Shown: positions 9,298 through 18,171 of the stretch, piece after piece
How positions within the stretch are numbered: position 1 is the stretch's first letter
How the letters are laid out: every line of letters starts with the position of its first letter
Source: Pseudomonas fluorescens
GTDB taxonomy: Bacteria > Pseudomonadota > Gammaproteobacteria > Pseudomonadales > Pseudomonadaceae
Direction: 5' to 3'
Assembly (NCBI RefSeq): GCF_001902145.1
Contig: NZ_MRST01000024.1
Location: 372,001 to 436,000, forward strand
Length of the DNA stretch: 64,000 nt
Made by a program: the position numbers and the translations under genes
The notes under the pieces: model-generated
The model's input: only the letters and a program-made list of their open reading frames with translations
The model's database searches: none
What the model was told of the DNA's origin: nothing

Positions 9298-10923
9298 TTA
9301 GAGACGGAACCTTCCGACCATCCCATTCAGATCCACCGCCAACCGCGACAACTCACCGCTCGCCGCACTGGTCTGGCTGGCGCCTGTGGCCGATTGCACC
9401 GACAGGTCACGGATATTCACCAGGTTGCGGTCCACTTCCCGCGCCACCTGGGCCTGTTCTTCCGCCGCGCTGGCGATCACCAGGTTGCGCTCGTTGATCT
9501 CCACAATCGCCGTGTTGATGGTGTCCAGCGACAGGCCCGCGCCTCGGGCGATGTTGAGTGTCGATTCGGCGCGTTCAGTGCTGTTGCGCATCGAATCTAC
9601 CGCGTGTTCAGTGCCTGTCTGGATGCTGCCGATCATGCGCTCGATTTCGCTGGTGGACTGCTGGGTGCGATGGGCCAACGCCCGCACTTCATCGGCCACC
9701 ACGGCGAAACCACGCCCGGCTTCCCCGGCTCGGGCTGCTTCGATCGCGGCGTTCAGGGCCAGCAGGTTGGTCTGGTCGGCCAGGCCACGGATCACGTCCA
9801 GCACTTTGCCGATATCCCGCGACTCATTGGCCAGGTCGCCAATCAGGGAGGCGGTGGCCTGCACGTCGGCACTCATGCGTTCGATGGCGCTGACGGTTTC
9901 CTGCACCAGGTCACGGCCATCACCGGCAGAGGTGGTGGCGTTGCGCGAGGCTTCGGAGGTGCTCACTGCATTGCGTGCGACTTCTTCCACTGCGCTGGTC
10001 ATCTCGTTGACGGCAGTGGCGGCCTGTTCGATTTCATTGTTTTGCTGGGTCAGGCCACGGGCGCTTTCGTCGGTGACCGCATTGAGCTCTTCAGCGGCAG
10101 ACGCCAGTTGGGTGGCGGAGCCGGCGATACGTTGCAGGGTGTCGCGCAGTTTGTGTTGCATCTTGGCCATGGCCGCGAGCAGGCGCCCGGCTTCGTCGTT
10201 GCCGTCCACGGTGATCGGGCGCGTCAGGTTGCCTTCGGCCACTGCTTCGGCGGCTTCAAGGGCGCGGGCGATGGGCAGGGTGATGCTGCGGGTCAGCAGC
10301 CAGGCGAACAACAGGGTCAGCGCCGTGGCAACCACCAGCAGGCCTACCACCAGGTCAAAGGCCATGTCGTATTGGTCTTTGGCGCGCTGGTTGGTGGCGT
10401 TGGCGTCGTCGTTATTGATATCCAGCAAGCGGGTCAGAACTGCGTTGACCTGCTCGGAGTTGTTCAGCAACTCGGTGTTCAGCAGGCTGCGCAGCTCGTC
10501 AACCTGATTGGCGCGCGACAGGCTCTTCATGCGCTCTTCAATCTGGCGGTACTGGCCCAGCAGGCGCACGTATTCGTCGTAGGCGTTGCGCTCTTGGGTG
10601 CTGGTGATCAGTTTTTCGTAGATGTCCTGGGCTGTGCGAATCTGCTGATTGCGCAACTCGAAGGCTTCCAGGGTCTTTTGCTGTACATCCGGTTCGCGGT
10701 TGGTCAGTAAGCGGTACGACAGCACGCGCAGGCGCAGGGTCAGTTGGGTGAATTCGTCGAGGGCACGAATGCTCGGCACACTGGCCGAGGTGATGTCTTC
10801 GGTGGCTGCGCGAATCTTGCTCATCTGGTTCAGGGCGAACACACCGAGCAACAACATCAGGGCGCCAATAAACGCGAAGCCGAGGAAGGCCCTCGGGGCG
10901 ATATTCATATTACGAAGAGACAT
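9298..10923 (-). CDS. methyl-accepting chemotaxis protein, 4HB type
   Basis: The 541-residue chemoreceptor has a short N-terminal anchor ([20 protein letters not shown]), a periplasmic region of about 150 residues predicted as a four-helix bundle, a second membrane helix ([20 protein letters not shown] near 195), a HAMP segment ([20 protein letters not shown]) and a long signalling coiled coil. The hairpin tip is [20 protein letters not shown] followed by [20 protein letters not shown], the CheA/CheW contact region. The ligand cannot be read from the sequence. There is no C-terminal CheR pentapeptide. The start at 10923 has AGGA seven bases upstream. A sigma-28 type promoter lies about 60 bases upstream. 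Confidence 0.95.
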   Translation of the reverse strand: MSLRNMNIAPRAFLGFAFIGALMLLLGVFALNQMSKIRAATEDITSASVPSIRALDEFTQLTLRLRVLSYRLLTNREPDVQQKTLEAFELRNQQIRTAQDIYEKLITSTQERNAYDEYVRLLGQYRQIEERMKSLSRANQVDELRSLLNTELLNNSEQVNAVLTRLLDINNDDANATNQRAKDQYDMAFDLVVGLLVVATALTLLFAWLLTRSITLPIARALEAAEAVAEGNLTRPITVDGNDEAGRLLAAMAKMQHKLRDTLQRIAGSATQLASAAEELNAVTDESARGLTQQNNEIEQAATAVNEMTSAVEEVARNAVSTSEASRNATTSAGDGRDLVQETVSAIERMSADVQATASLIGDLANESRDIGKVLDVIRGLADQTNLLALNAAIEAARAGEAGRGFAVVADEVRALAHRTQQSTSEIERMIGSIQTGTEHAVDSMRNSTERAESTLNIARGAGLSLDTINTAIVEINERNLVIASAAEEQAQVAREVDRNLVNIRDLSVQSATGASQTSAASGELSRLAVDLNGMVGRFRL

Positions 10924-10980
10924 GCTGGAATCCTGGAGGGAAGCGCGATCCGTGCGGCCATGAGACGAGGTGTGCCTGCG

Positions 10981-11007
10981 TTATCGGCCCTGCGACTAAA
11001 GTCTTAA
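10981..11007 (-). promoter_or_regulatory. FliA (sigma-28) type promoter of the chemoreceptor gene
   Basis: On the minus strand, GCCGATAA (10988-10981) is a perfect sigma-28 -10 box. TTAA at 11007-11004, 15 bases further upstream, matches three of four bases of the TAAA -35 core. It lies about 60 bases before the ATG, the usual place for flagellar-regulon chemoreceptor genes. Confidence 0.65.
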
Positions 11008-11201
11008 GAGGCTGCGCGCTTTTGTCGCATCTGACGAAGGGGTGGAGGGATTGGAGGAACCAGATCGGGTAATTGCAGTCACTAAGGCTCGAAAGTGCGG
11101 CCCGGCCCTGATAAAACGGGCTGCACGCCGGGGATATCCCTGGCATCCGAGGTGAATTTTCTTTATCGTCACCGCCCTTTTTAAAAGCCCGAGAAATCAA
11201 A

Positions 11202-11432
11202 ATGTTAGAAGCATCCCTCAGCCAATTGGAACAACTGGTCAGCAACCTCGTACAGCAGAATCAAGAACTGCTGGGCAGCAACGAATCCCTCAAGGCCGAG
11301 CTGGCCCGCGCCAAGGACGAAAACGACAGCTTGCAACTGAACCTGATGGAACAGGAAGAAAAGCACGGCGCCACCGCCGCCCGCATCCAGGCGCTGGTTG
11401 AGCGTGTAAGCGCAGGGCCTGTCAGCGCATGA
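11202..11432 (+). CDS. small coiled-coil protein, ZapB/TIGR02449-like
   Basis: The 76-residue protein is almost entirely coiled coil (LSQLEQLVSNLVQQNQELLG, SNESLKAELARAKDENDSLQ, then LNLMEQEEKHGATAARIQAL) and ends VERVSAGPVSA. It matches the small TIGR02449/ZapB-like proteins that Pseudomonas encodes immediately before zapA and that are thought to help organise the division ring. The start at 11202 has only a weak ribosome site. Its stop overlaps the next gene by ATGA, so the two are translationally coupled. A second such pair probably exists elsewhere in this genome beside the 6S RNA gene; this is an inference from related genomes. Confidence 0.75.
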   Translation: MLEASLSQLEQLVSNLVQQNQELLGSNESLKAELARAKDENDSLQLNLMEQEEKHGATAARIQALVERVSAGPVSA

Positions 11433-11722
11433 GTGAGGGCATAAAGGTCGTTTCGATTCTCGGAGAGGATTACTCGATCAAGGCACCGGCCGGCGAAGAT
11501 CAGACCCTGATGCATGCCGTGACCATGCTCAAGGCCTCCCTGGCTGTTACCAAGAAAAAGTACCCGACCCTGATCGGTGACAAGCTATTGGTATTGGCCG
11601 CGCTGAACCTGTGCGCCGAGCAGATTGAAATGCAACAGGCTCACCAGCAGGAACTCGACCGTTACCAAGAGCAAGTCAGCGCCACGGTCGATGTGATCTC
11701 CAAGGTGATTGGCCAGCCCTGA
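11429..11722 (+). CDS. ZapA-family cell division protein
   Basis: The 97-residue ZapA-like protein has an N-terminal beta region (IKVVSILGEDYSIKAPAGED), the conserved family signature DKLLVLAALNLCAEQIEMQQ, and a C-terminal coiled coil ending VDVISKVIGQP. ZapA proteins crosslink FtsZ filaments. The gene overlaps the zapB-like gene by ATGA. It ends three bases before the convergent acyl-CoA dehydrogenase gene, so neither the 6S RNA gene nor ygfA follows, unlike the canonical zapA locus of Pseudomonas. It may therefore be a paralogue with a specialised role. Confidence 0.78.
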   Translation: MSEGIKVVSILGEDYSIKAPAGEDQTLMHAVTMLKASLAVTKKKYPTLIGDKLLVLAALNLCAEQIEMQQAHQQELDRYQEQVSATVDVISKVIGQP

Positions 11723-11725
11723 GGG

Positions 11726-13528
11726 CTAGAACCACTCGTCTTGCATGCCCAGGCACGTATCGTCGCGTGCCTCCAGAATCGCCAGTTCATGATGGCAGCT
11801 CGGTACTTCCCAGGTCAGGAAGTATCGGGCGGCCTGGAGCTTGCCCTTATAAAAGGCCGCGTCAGCCGCTTCGCCGTTGGCCAGCCCTTCTTCGGCGCGG
11901 ATCGCCTGTTCCAGCCAGCGCCAGCCAATCACCGTGTGCCCGAACACTTTCAAGTACAGCGCCGAGTTCGCCAGGCTGCTGTTGACCTTGCCTTGGGCGA
12001 GATCGGTCAGCAGGCCAATCGTGACGCTTTGCAGCCGGTTTACCAGTTGCTCCAGAGGCTCTTGCAGTGCCGTGAGTGAAGGGTGCTTTTGCGCCCGGGC
12101 TCCGGTTTCGGCGATCAGGCGGATCAATTGCTTCAAGCCGGCGCCGCCGTTCTGAGCCAATTTGCGCCCGAGCAGGTCCAGGGACTGGATGCCGTGGGTG
12201 CCTTCATGGATGGGGTTCAGGCGGTTGTCGCGGTAGTACTGCTCCACCGGGTATTCGCGGGTGTAGCCGTGGCCACCAAGAATCTGGATCGCCAGCTCGT
12301 TGGCCTTGAGGCAGAACTCCGACGGCCAGGATTTGACGATGGGCGTGAGCAGGTCGAGCAGTTCATGGGCTTGCTTGCGCTCGGTGTCGGTTTGCAGGGT
12401 GGTGGTGTCATCGAATAGCCGCGCCGCGTAGAGGCCGAGGTCAAAGGCGCCTTCCACATAGGCTTTCTGGGTCAGCAGCATGCGCTTGATGTCGGCATGC
12501 TGGATGATCGCCACCGGTGCGGTGCTCGGGTCTTTGCTGTCGGGCAGGCGCCCCTGGGGCCGTTCGCGGGCGTAGTCCAAAGAGTAAAGGTAACCGGCGT
12601 AACCGAGCATCACCGCGCCCATGCCCACGCCAATGCGTGCCTCGTTCATCATCTGGAACATGCAGCTCAGACCCTGGTGTGGCTTGCCCACCAGGTACCC
12701 GACACAGTTGCCGTTATCGCCGAAGTTAAGCGCCGTGGACGTGGTGCCGCGCCAGCCCATCTTGTGGAACAGCCCCGCCAGCAGCACATCGTTGCGAGCG
12801 CCCAGGCTGCCGTCATCGTTGACCAGGAACTTGGGCACGATAAACAGCGAAATGCCCTTCACGCCTGCGGGAGCGTCCGGCAATTTAGCCAGCACCATGT
12901 GCACGATGTTTTCCGACAGCGAATGGTCGCCACCGGAGATAAAGATTTTGTTGCCCTTGAGCCGATAACTGCCGTCAGCCGCTGGTTCTGCACGGGTCCG
13001 AATATCCGACAGGGAGGAGCCGGCATGGGGCTCGGTCAGGGCCATGGTGCCGAAGAAGCGCCCGTCGATCATTGGCTGCAGGAAGCGCTGTTTCTGCTCC
13101 TCGGTGCCGAAGCTCTCAATGAGGTTGGCGGCGCCCATGGTCAGGAACGGGTAGGACGTCGAGGCGGCGTTGGCCGATTGGAAGTGCGCGAAACAGGCCT
13201 GGGACAACAGGGTCGGCAGCTGCATGCCGCCTGCTTCAAAGCTGCGTGCTGCGTTGAGGAAGCCGGCTTCAAGGAACGCGTCCACCGCCGGTTTGACCTC
13301 CGGGATCAGGATCGCCTGGCCGTTTTCATAGCGCGGTTCGTTTTCGTCGTTCTTGCGGTTGTGAGGGGCGAAGTACTTTTCTGCGATGTTGCGCGCCGTG
13401 CTGATGGCGGCATCGAAGGTTTCGCGGTTGTGTTCGGCAAACCGCTCGCGCTGGGTCAGGCCCTCGGCATCGAGGACTTCGTACAGCTCGAAAGCCAGAT
13501 TGCGGGAACTGAGCAGCGTCTCGGACAT
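11726..13528 (-). CDS. acyl-CoA dehydrogenase, long (600 aa) type
   Basis: This FAD enzyme oxidises acyl-CoA to enoyl-CoA. It has the extended layout of the roughly 600-residue group (AcdA/DmdC-like): an N-terminal helical extension, the middle domain ([31 protein letters not shown]), the C-terminal helical domain with [20 protein letters not shown], and an extra C-terminal domain of about 120 residues. [19 protein letters not shown] holds the probable catalytic Glu. The substrate (chain length, or methylthiopropionyl-CoA) cannot be told. The start at 13528 has AAAGG nine bases upstream. It converges with the zapA-like gene, with three bases between the stops. Confidence 0.92.
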   Translation of the reverse strand: MSETLLSSRNLAFELYEVLDAEGLTQRERFAEHNRETFDAAISTARNIAEKYFAPHNRKNDENEPRYENGQAILIPEVKPAVDAFLEAGFLNAARSFEAGGMQLPTLLSQACFAHFQSANAASTSYPFLTMGAANLIESFGTEEQKQRFLQPMIDGRFFGTMALTEPHAGSSLSDIRTRAEPAADGSYRLKGNKIFISGGDHSLSENIVHMVLAKLPDAPAGVKGISLFIVPKFLVNDDGSLGARNDVLLAGLFHKMGWRGTTSTALNFGDNGNCVGYLVGKPHQGLSCMFQMMNEARIGVGMGAVMLGYAGYLYSLDYARERPQGRLPDSKDPSTAPVAIIQHADIKRMLLTQKAYVEGAFDLGLYAARLFDDTTTLQTDTERKQAHELLDLLTPIVKSWPSEFCLKANELAIQILGGHGYTREYPVEQYYRDNRLNPIHEGTHGIQSLDLLGRKLAQNGGAGLKQLIRLIAETGARAQKHPSLTALQEPLEQLVNRLQSVTIGLLTDLAQGKVNSSLANSALYLKVFGHTVIGWRWLEQAIRAEEGLANGEAADAAFYKGKLQAARYFLTWEVPSCHHELAILEARDDTCLGMQDEWF

Positions 13529-13647
13529 GGCGGCGTACCTTTGAAGGAATTGGCCTGAGTCTAAGTCCGCGAATGGAGGGTGGATAGCAAGATTGATTTA
13601 AGTGATAGAAGGGCAGAACGAGATAAGGGCGTTGCGAACGCGCTCAA

Positions 13648-13736
13648 TGTGGGAGCGGGCTTGCTCGCGAATGCGGTAGATCAGTCAGTACATCTAAAAC
13701 TGACACTCCGCACTCGCGAGCAAGCCCGCTCCCACA
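13648..13736. repeat. REP doublet, class A, copy 3
   Basis: It has class A arms and a spacer with GATCAGTCAG and CTGACAC, in the same orientation as copy 1. It lies between the start of the acyl-CoA dehydrogenase gene and the end of putA. Confidence 0.9.
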
Positions 13737-13756
13737 CTTTTACCGCGTTGTGTCAG

Positions 13757-16700
13757 TTAGCCGATAGTCATCAGGCTGGCGTTACCACCCGCTGCAGCAG
13801 TGTTAACGCTCAACGCGCGCTCGATCACCAGACGCTCCAGCGCAATCGCCGTTTCACCTTGTGACATGCCATGCACCCCGACAATCGCCCCACCGCGCTG
13901 CGCCACTTGCTGGCACACCGCACGCAGTTGGTCGGAATCACCGTGATGCAGCACGGCGTCAAACACCACGTCTTCCTTGGTCCAGTCGGCCACGCGCTTG
14001 ATCTTCGCCTGAATCTCTTTCGGCAGGCGTGGGAACAAGGCCTTGGTCAGCTCGGTTTCCGGCCATACCGCCGAACCGCCGACGGCCAATACCGCCGCCA
14101 GTTGGGTCAGCAGGTCGCCTTCCACTTCGGCCAGGCACAGCACGTGCTCGCGCGGCAGGATGGCGTAGCTGTTGCGCTCGCCGGTCGGGCCGGCCAGTTG
14201 GCGGGTGATACCGCTTTGCGACTGGGCGGCGAATTGCGTGCACAAGGCACTCAGTTCGCTGAACTTATTGCCGTCGGCCCAGGTTTTCAGAGCGGTCAGC
14301 GATTGGCTCATGGCATCACGCAGGCGCACATCCGGCGCGGCCAGCTTGTCGCCCCGTACGAAGGACTGCTCGATCGCATCGGTAGGACGAGTCGACAACA
14401 AGCGGTACAGGTACAGCGGGCCACCGGCTTTCGGGCCAGTGCCCGACAGGCCTTCGCCGCCGAACGGTTGCACGCCGACCACGGCGCCAACAATGTTGCG
14501 GTTGACGTAGACGTTACCGGCATTGACGTTGTCGATCACCTTGGCGATGGTCTCGTCGATGCGGGTGTGCACGCCCAGGGTCAGGCCGTAGCCGGAAGCA
14601 TTGATCTGGCCGATGAGCTGGTCGATCTCTTTGCGCTTGTAGCGCACTACGTGCAGTACCGGGCCGAAGATCTCGCGTTGCAGTTCGTCGAAGCTTTCCA
14701 GCTCGATCAGGGTCGGCATCACGAAGGTGCCGCGCTTGATCTCTTCACCGTCGGCAATCGCCACCTGGTAAACGTTGCGGCCTTTGTCGCGCATGGCCTG
14801 GATGTGTTTCTCGATGCCGGCCTTGGCTTCGGCGTCGATCACCGGGCCGATGTCGACCGACAGACGTTCCGGATTACCCAGGCGGCATTCAGCCATGGCG
14901 CCCTTGAGCATTTCGACTACACGGTCTGCCGAATCTTCCTGCAGGCACAGTACGCGCAGGGCCGAGCAACGTTGACCGGCGCTGTCGAAGGCCGACGACA
15001 CGACGTCGATCACCACTTGTTCGGTCAGCGCCGAGGAGTCCACGATCATCGCGTTCTGGCCACCGGTTTCGGCGATCAGCGGAATCGGGCGACCCTGGGC
15101 ATCCAGGCGACCGGCGACATTGCGTTGCAGCAGGCGCGCCACTTCGGTGGAACCGGTGAACATCACGCCTTTGACGCGATCATCACCCACCAGGCGGGCA
15201 CCGACGCTTTCGCCCTGGCCTGGCAGCAATTGCAGCACACCTTCCGGAATGCCAGCTTCAAGCAGGATGCGTACGGCTTGGGCAGCCACCAGCGGCGTTT
15301 GCTCGGCAGGCTTGGCCAGCACCGGGTTACCGGCAGCCAGCGCTGCAGCTACCTGGCCGCTGAAGATGGCGAGCGGGAAGTTCCACGGGCTGATGCACAC
15401 CACCGGGCCCAATGGGCGGTGGGCGTCATTGGTAAAGTCGTTGCGCGCCTGCACCGCGTAGTAACGCAGGAAGTCCACGGCTTCACGCACTTCGGCGATG
15501 GCGTTGGCGAAGGTCTTGCCGGCTTCACGGGCCAGCAGGCCCATCAGCGGCTGGATCTCGCCTTCCATCAAGTCAGCGGCGCGTTCCAGGATGGCGGCGC
15601 GTTCGGCGGGCGGGGTGGCCTGCCAGATCGGCGCGGCGCTGATGGCGCACTGGATGGCATTGTCGACGTCTTCGACGGTGGCTTCCTGGACATGGCCGAC
15701 CACATCACGCAGGTCGGACGGGTTCAGCACCGGCTGTGCCGCTTCATTGCTGGAGGCGCAACCGAGCATCGGCGCGGCTTTCCAGTTGTTGTGGGCGGTC
15801 GCCAGCAGGGCGCAGGACAGCGACGCCAGGCGATGTTCGTTGGCCAGGTCGATACCGGCCGAGTTGGCGCGGTCGCTGCCGTACAGGTCACGCGGCAAAG
15901 GGATGCGCGGGTGCGGCAGGCCGAAACCGCCTTCCTGGGTTGCCATTTGCTCGATGCTGGCCACTGGGTCGGCTACCAATTCCTGGATCGAGATGGACTG
16001 GTCAGCGATACGGTTGACGAACGAGGTGTTGGCGCCGTTTTCCAGCAGGCGGCGTACCAGGTAGGCCAGCAGTGTTTCGTGGGTACCAACCGGTGCGTAT
16101 ACACGGCACGGACGGTTCAACTTACCTTCGGAAACCTTGCCTACAACCTGTTCGTACAGCGGTTCACCCATGCCGTGCAGGCACTGGAACTCGTACTGGC
16201 CGGGGTAATAGTTCTGACCGGCGATGTGGTAGATAGCCGAAAGGGTGTGGGCGTTGTGCGTGGCGAACTGCGGGTAGATGACTTCCGGCACCGACAGCAG
16301 TTTGCGTGCGCAGGCAATGTAGGAAACGTCGGTGTACACCTTGCGGGTATACACCGGGTAGCCTTCCAGGCCTTCGACCTGGGCGCGCTTGATTTCGCTG
16401 TCCCAGTACGCGCCTTTTACCAGACGGATCATCAGGCGATGGCGGCTGCGGCGGGCCAGGTCGATGACGTAGTCGATCACATACGGGCAACGCTTCTGGT
16501 ACGCCTGGATCACAAAGCCGATGCCGTTCCAGCCAGTCAATTGCGGCTCGAAGCACAGACGCTCGAGCAGGTCCAGCGACAGCTCCAGGCGGTCGGCTTC
16601 TTCGGCGTCGATGTTCAGGCCGATGTCGTACTGCTTGGCCAGCAAGGTCAGCGACAGCAGGCGTGGGTACAGCTCGTCCATCACGCGCTCGTACTGCGCA

Positions 16701-17710
16701 CGGCTGTAGCGTGGGTGCAGGGCGGAGAGCTTGATGGAGATGCCCGGGCCTTCATAGATCCCACGGCCATGAGAGGCTTTGCCGATGGAATGAATGGCTT
16801 GTTCGTACGAGGCCAGGTACTTCTGGGCGTCATGTTCGGTGAGTGCGGCTTCACCGAGCATGTCGTAGGAATAGCGGAAGCCCTTGGCTTCGAATTTGCT
16901 CGCATTGGCCAGGGCTTCGGCGATGGTTTCGCCGGTGACGAACTGCTCGCCCATCAGGCGCATGGCCATGTCGACGCCCTTGCGGATCATCGGCTCGCCG
17001 CTCTTGCCGATGATGCGGCTAAGGGACGAGGTCAGGCCTGCTTCGTTGTGGGTGGCGACCAGCTTGCCAGTCAGCAGCAGGCCCCAGGTAGCGGCGTTGA
17101 CGAACAGCGATGGGCTGTTGCCCAGGTGTGGCTGCCAGTTGCCAGTGCTGATCTTGTCGCGGATCAGCGCATCGCGGGTGCCTTTGTCCGGGATACGCAG
17201 CAGCGCTTCGGCCAGGCACATCAGCGCCACGCCTTCCTGGGACGAGAGGGAGAATTCTTGCAGCAGGCCCTGGACAATACCGGCACGGCCGCCGGCACTC
17301 TTCTGATTGCGCAGTTTTTCGGCAATGCTCGCGGCCAGCTTGTTGGTGGCTTCGGCCATCGGTGCCGGCAGGCGCGCCTGTTCGATCAGCATCGGCACCA
17401 CTTCCGGCTCGGGGCGGCGGTACGCGGCGGTAATCGCGGCACGCAATACCGATTGCGGCAGGATGCTCTCGGCGAATTCAAGGAAGCACTGGTGGGCGTG
17501 ATCGGCCTGGACCTCGCCAGCATCATCGGCCTCCTTGCTGCTCAATCCATTGAGCTCGGACAGGGTTGCACCACCCTCGAGTTTCTCCAGGTAATTGAAA
17601 ATCGCCTGCTTGATCAGCCAGTGCGGCGTGCGATCAATGGAGGTCGCGGCGGCCTTCAGGCGTTCGCGGGTCGGGTCGTCGAGTTTGACCCCAAGGGTGG
17701 TCGTTGCCAT
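13757..17710 (-). CDS. putA: trifunctional PutA: repressor, proline dehydrogenase, P5C dehydrogenase
   Basis: The 1317-residue protein turns proline into glutamate in two steps and represses its own locus. An N-terminal ribbon-helix-helix domain (about 1-47: TTLGVKLDDPTRERLKAAAT, then IDRTPHWLIKQAIFNYLEKL) binds DNA. The proline dehydrogenase barrel follows (GPGISIKLSALHPRYSRAQY, RLMIRLVKGAYWDSEIKRAQ). The aldehyde dehydrogenase part has ISPWNFPLAIFSGQVAAALA, ETGGQNAMIVDSSA and the catalytic Cys near 915 in FDSAGQRCSALRV. A C-terminal domain completes it. The length is that of trifunctional PutA. The start at 17710 has AGGA seven bases upstream. It is divergent from putP across a region holding five GTTGCA motifs. 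Confidence 0.97.
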   Translation of the reverse strand: MATTTLGVKLDDPTRERLKAAATSIDRTPHWLIKQAIFNYLEKLEGGATLSELNGLSSKEADDAGEVQADHAHQCFLEFAESILPQSVLRAAITAAYRRPEPEVVPMLIEQARLPAPMAEATNKLAASIAEKLRNQKSAGGRAGIVQGLLQEFSLSSQEGVALMCLAEALLRIPDKGTRDALIRDKISTGNWQPHLGNSPSLFVNAATWGLLLTGKLVATHNEAGLTSSLSRIIGKSGEPMIRKGVDMAMRLMGEQFVTGETIAEALANASKFEAKGFRYSYDMLGEAALTEHDAQKYLASYEQAIHSIGKASHGRGIYEGPGISIKLSALHPRYSRAQYERVMDELYPRLLSLTLLAKQYDIGLNIDAEEADRLELSLDLLERLCFEPQLTGWNGIGFVIQAYQKRCPYVIDYVIDLARRSRHRLMIRLVKGAYWDSEIKRAQVEGLEGYPVYTRKVYTDVSYIACARKLLSVPEVIYPQFATHNAHTLSAIYHIAGQNYYPGQYEFQCLHGMGEPLYEQVVGKVSEGKLNRPCRVYAPVGTHETLLAYLVRRLLENGANTSFVNRIADQSISIQELVADPVASIEQMATQEGGFGLPHPRIPLPRDLYGSDRANSAGIDLANEHRLASLSCALLATAHNNWKAAPMLGCASSNEAAQPVLNPSDLRDVVGHVQEATVEDVDNAIQCAISAAPIWQATPPAERAAILERAADLMEGEIQPLMGLLAREAGKTFANAIAEVREAVDFLRYYAVQARNDFTNDAHRPLGPVVCISPWNFPLAIFSGQVAAALAAGNPVLAKPAEQTPLVAAQAVRILLEAGIPEGVLQLLPGQGESVGARLVGDDRVKGVMFTGSTEVARLLQRNVAGRLDAQGRPIPLIAETGGQNAMIVDSSALTEQVVIDVVSSAFDSAGQRCSALRVLCLQEDSADRVVEMLKGAMAECRLGNPERLSVDIGPVIDAEAKAGIEKHIQAMRDKGRNVYQVAIADGEEIKRGTFVMPTLIELESFDELQREIFGPVLHVVRYKRKEIDQLIGQINASGYGLTLGVHTRIDETIAKVIDNVNAGNVYVNRNIVGAVVGVQPFGGEGLSGTGPKAGGPLYLYRLLSTRPTDAIEQSFVRGDKLAAPDVRLRDAMSQSLTALKTWADGNKFSELSALCTQFAAQSQSGITRQLAGPTGERNSYAILPREHVLCLAEVEGDLLTQLAAVLAVGGSAVWPETELTKALFPRLPKEIQAKIKRVADWTKEDVVFDAVLHHGDSDQLRAVCQQVAQRGGAIVGVHGMSQGETAIALERLVIERALSVNTAAAGGNASLMTIG

Positions 17711-17780
17711 TTTTTTATCCTCATGGGTGCCACTACCGAGTGGCATCTGCTGGCGGCAAGATTAGCTTTGCCCATCCCGA

Positions 17781-18022
17781 GGTGCAACCGGGTGCAACCC
17801 TTTTGTTGGTTAAATTTTCGACGCTTGATCGGAAAAAAATAAACTCACGACGGAATCCGCTTCACGCTGGTGCATTTGCTTCTGAGATCGGCTGTTCTTG
17901 CTCCGAAAAGGAGCAAAAAAAGCGCGTTTGTCCTAAAACATACTTGGGTGCAACTTAATCGGCAGAAACTGGTTGCACCTTATTTGCTTTGTTGAATAGC
18001 ATTCGCGCACCAAGGTGCAACC
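17781..18022. promoter_or_regulatory. PutA operator array in the putA-putP intergenic region
   Basis: The 461 bases between the genes (17711-18171) hold five copies of GTTGCA, mostly within GGTTGCACC: minus-strand copies at 17783-17788, 17793-17798, 17949-17954 and 18016-18021, and a plus-strand copy at 17972-17977. GTTGCA is the core recognised by the PutA ribbon-helix-helix domain in E. coli. The pair near putA is 10 bases apart, one helical turn; the other three are 23 and 44 bases apart. The rest of the gap is AT-richer and probably holds both promoters, which I could not place. Confidence 0.75.
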
Positions 18023-18171
18023 AACCCTGAGGGTGGGTTCATCGGCTGGCGGCTTTCCTGGGGAAACGCCAGTCATAAATGCGCGGCATGCAGGTTCGTC
18101 TATCCGGTTATCCACGGGTGGCCGTCCCCATGACCGTCGCTACATAAAAACAAAGCCAGGGCGTCACTCCT

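Noticed and set aside
11723..11725. 6S RNA gene expected behind zapA
   Set aside because: Only three bases separate the zapA-like stop from the next convergent stop, so there is no room for it.
13871..17842. 1323-residue plus-strand frame opposite putA
   Set aside because: It is an antisense shadow of PutA with no domain features; GC-rich codon use keeps the frame free of stops.
17711..18171. Sigma-54 promoter in the putA-putP gap
   Set aside because: TGGTTGCACCTTATTTGC looked similar, but the GG-to-GC spacing is 12 bases instead of 10.
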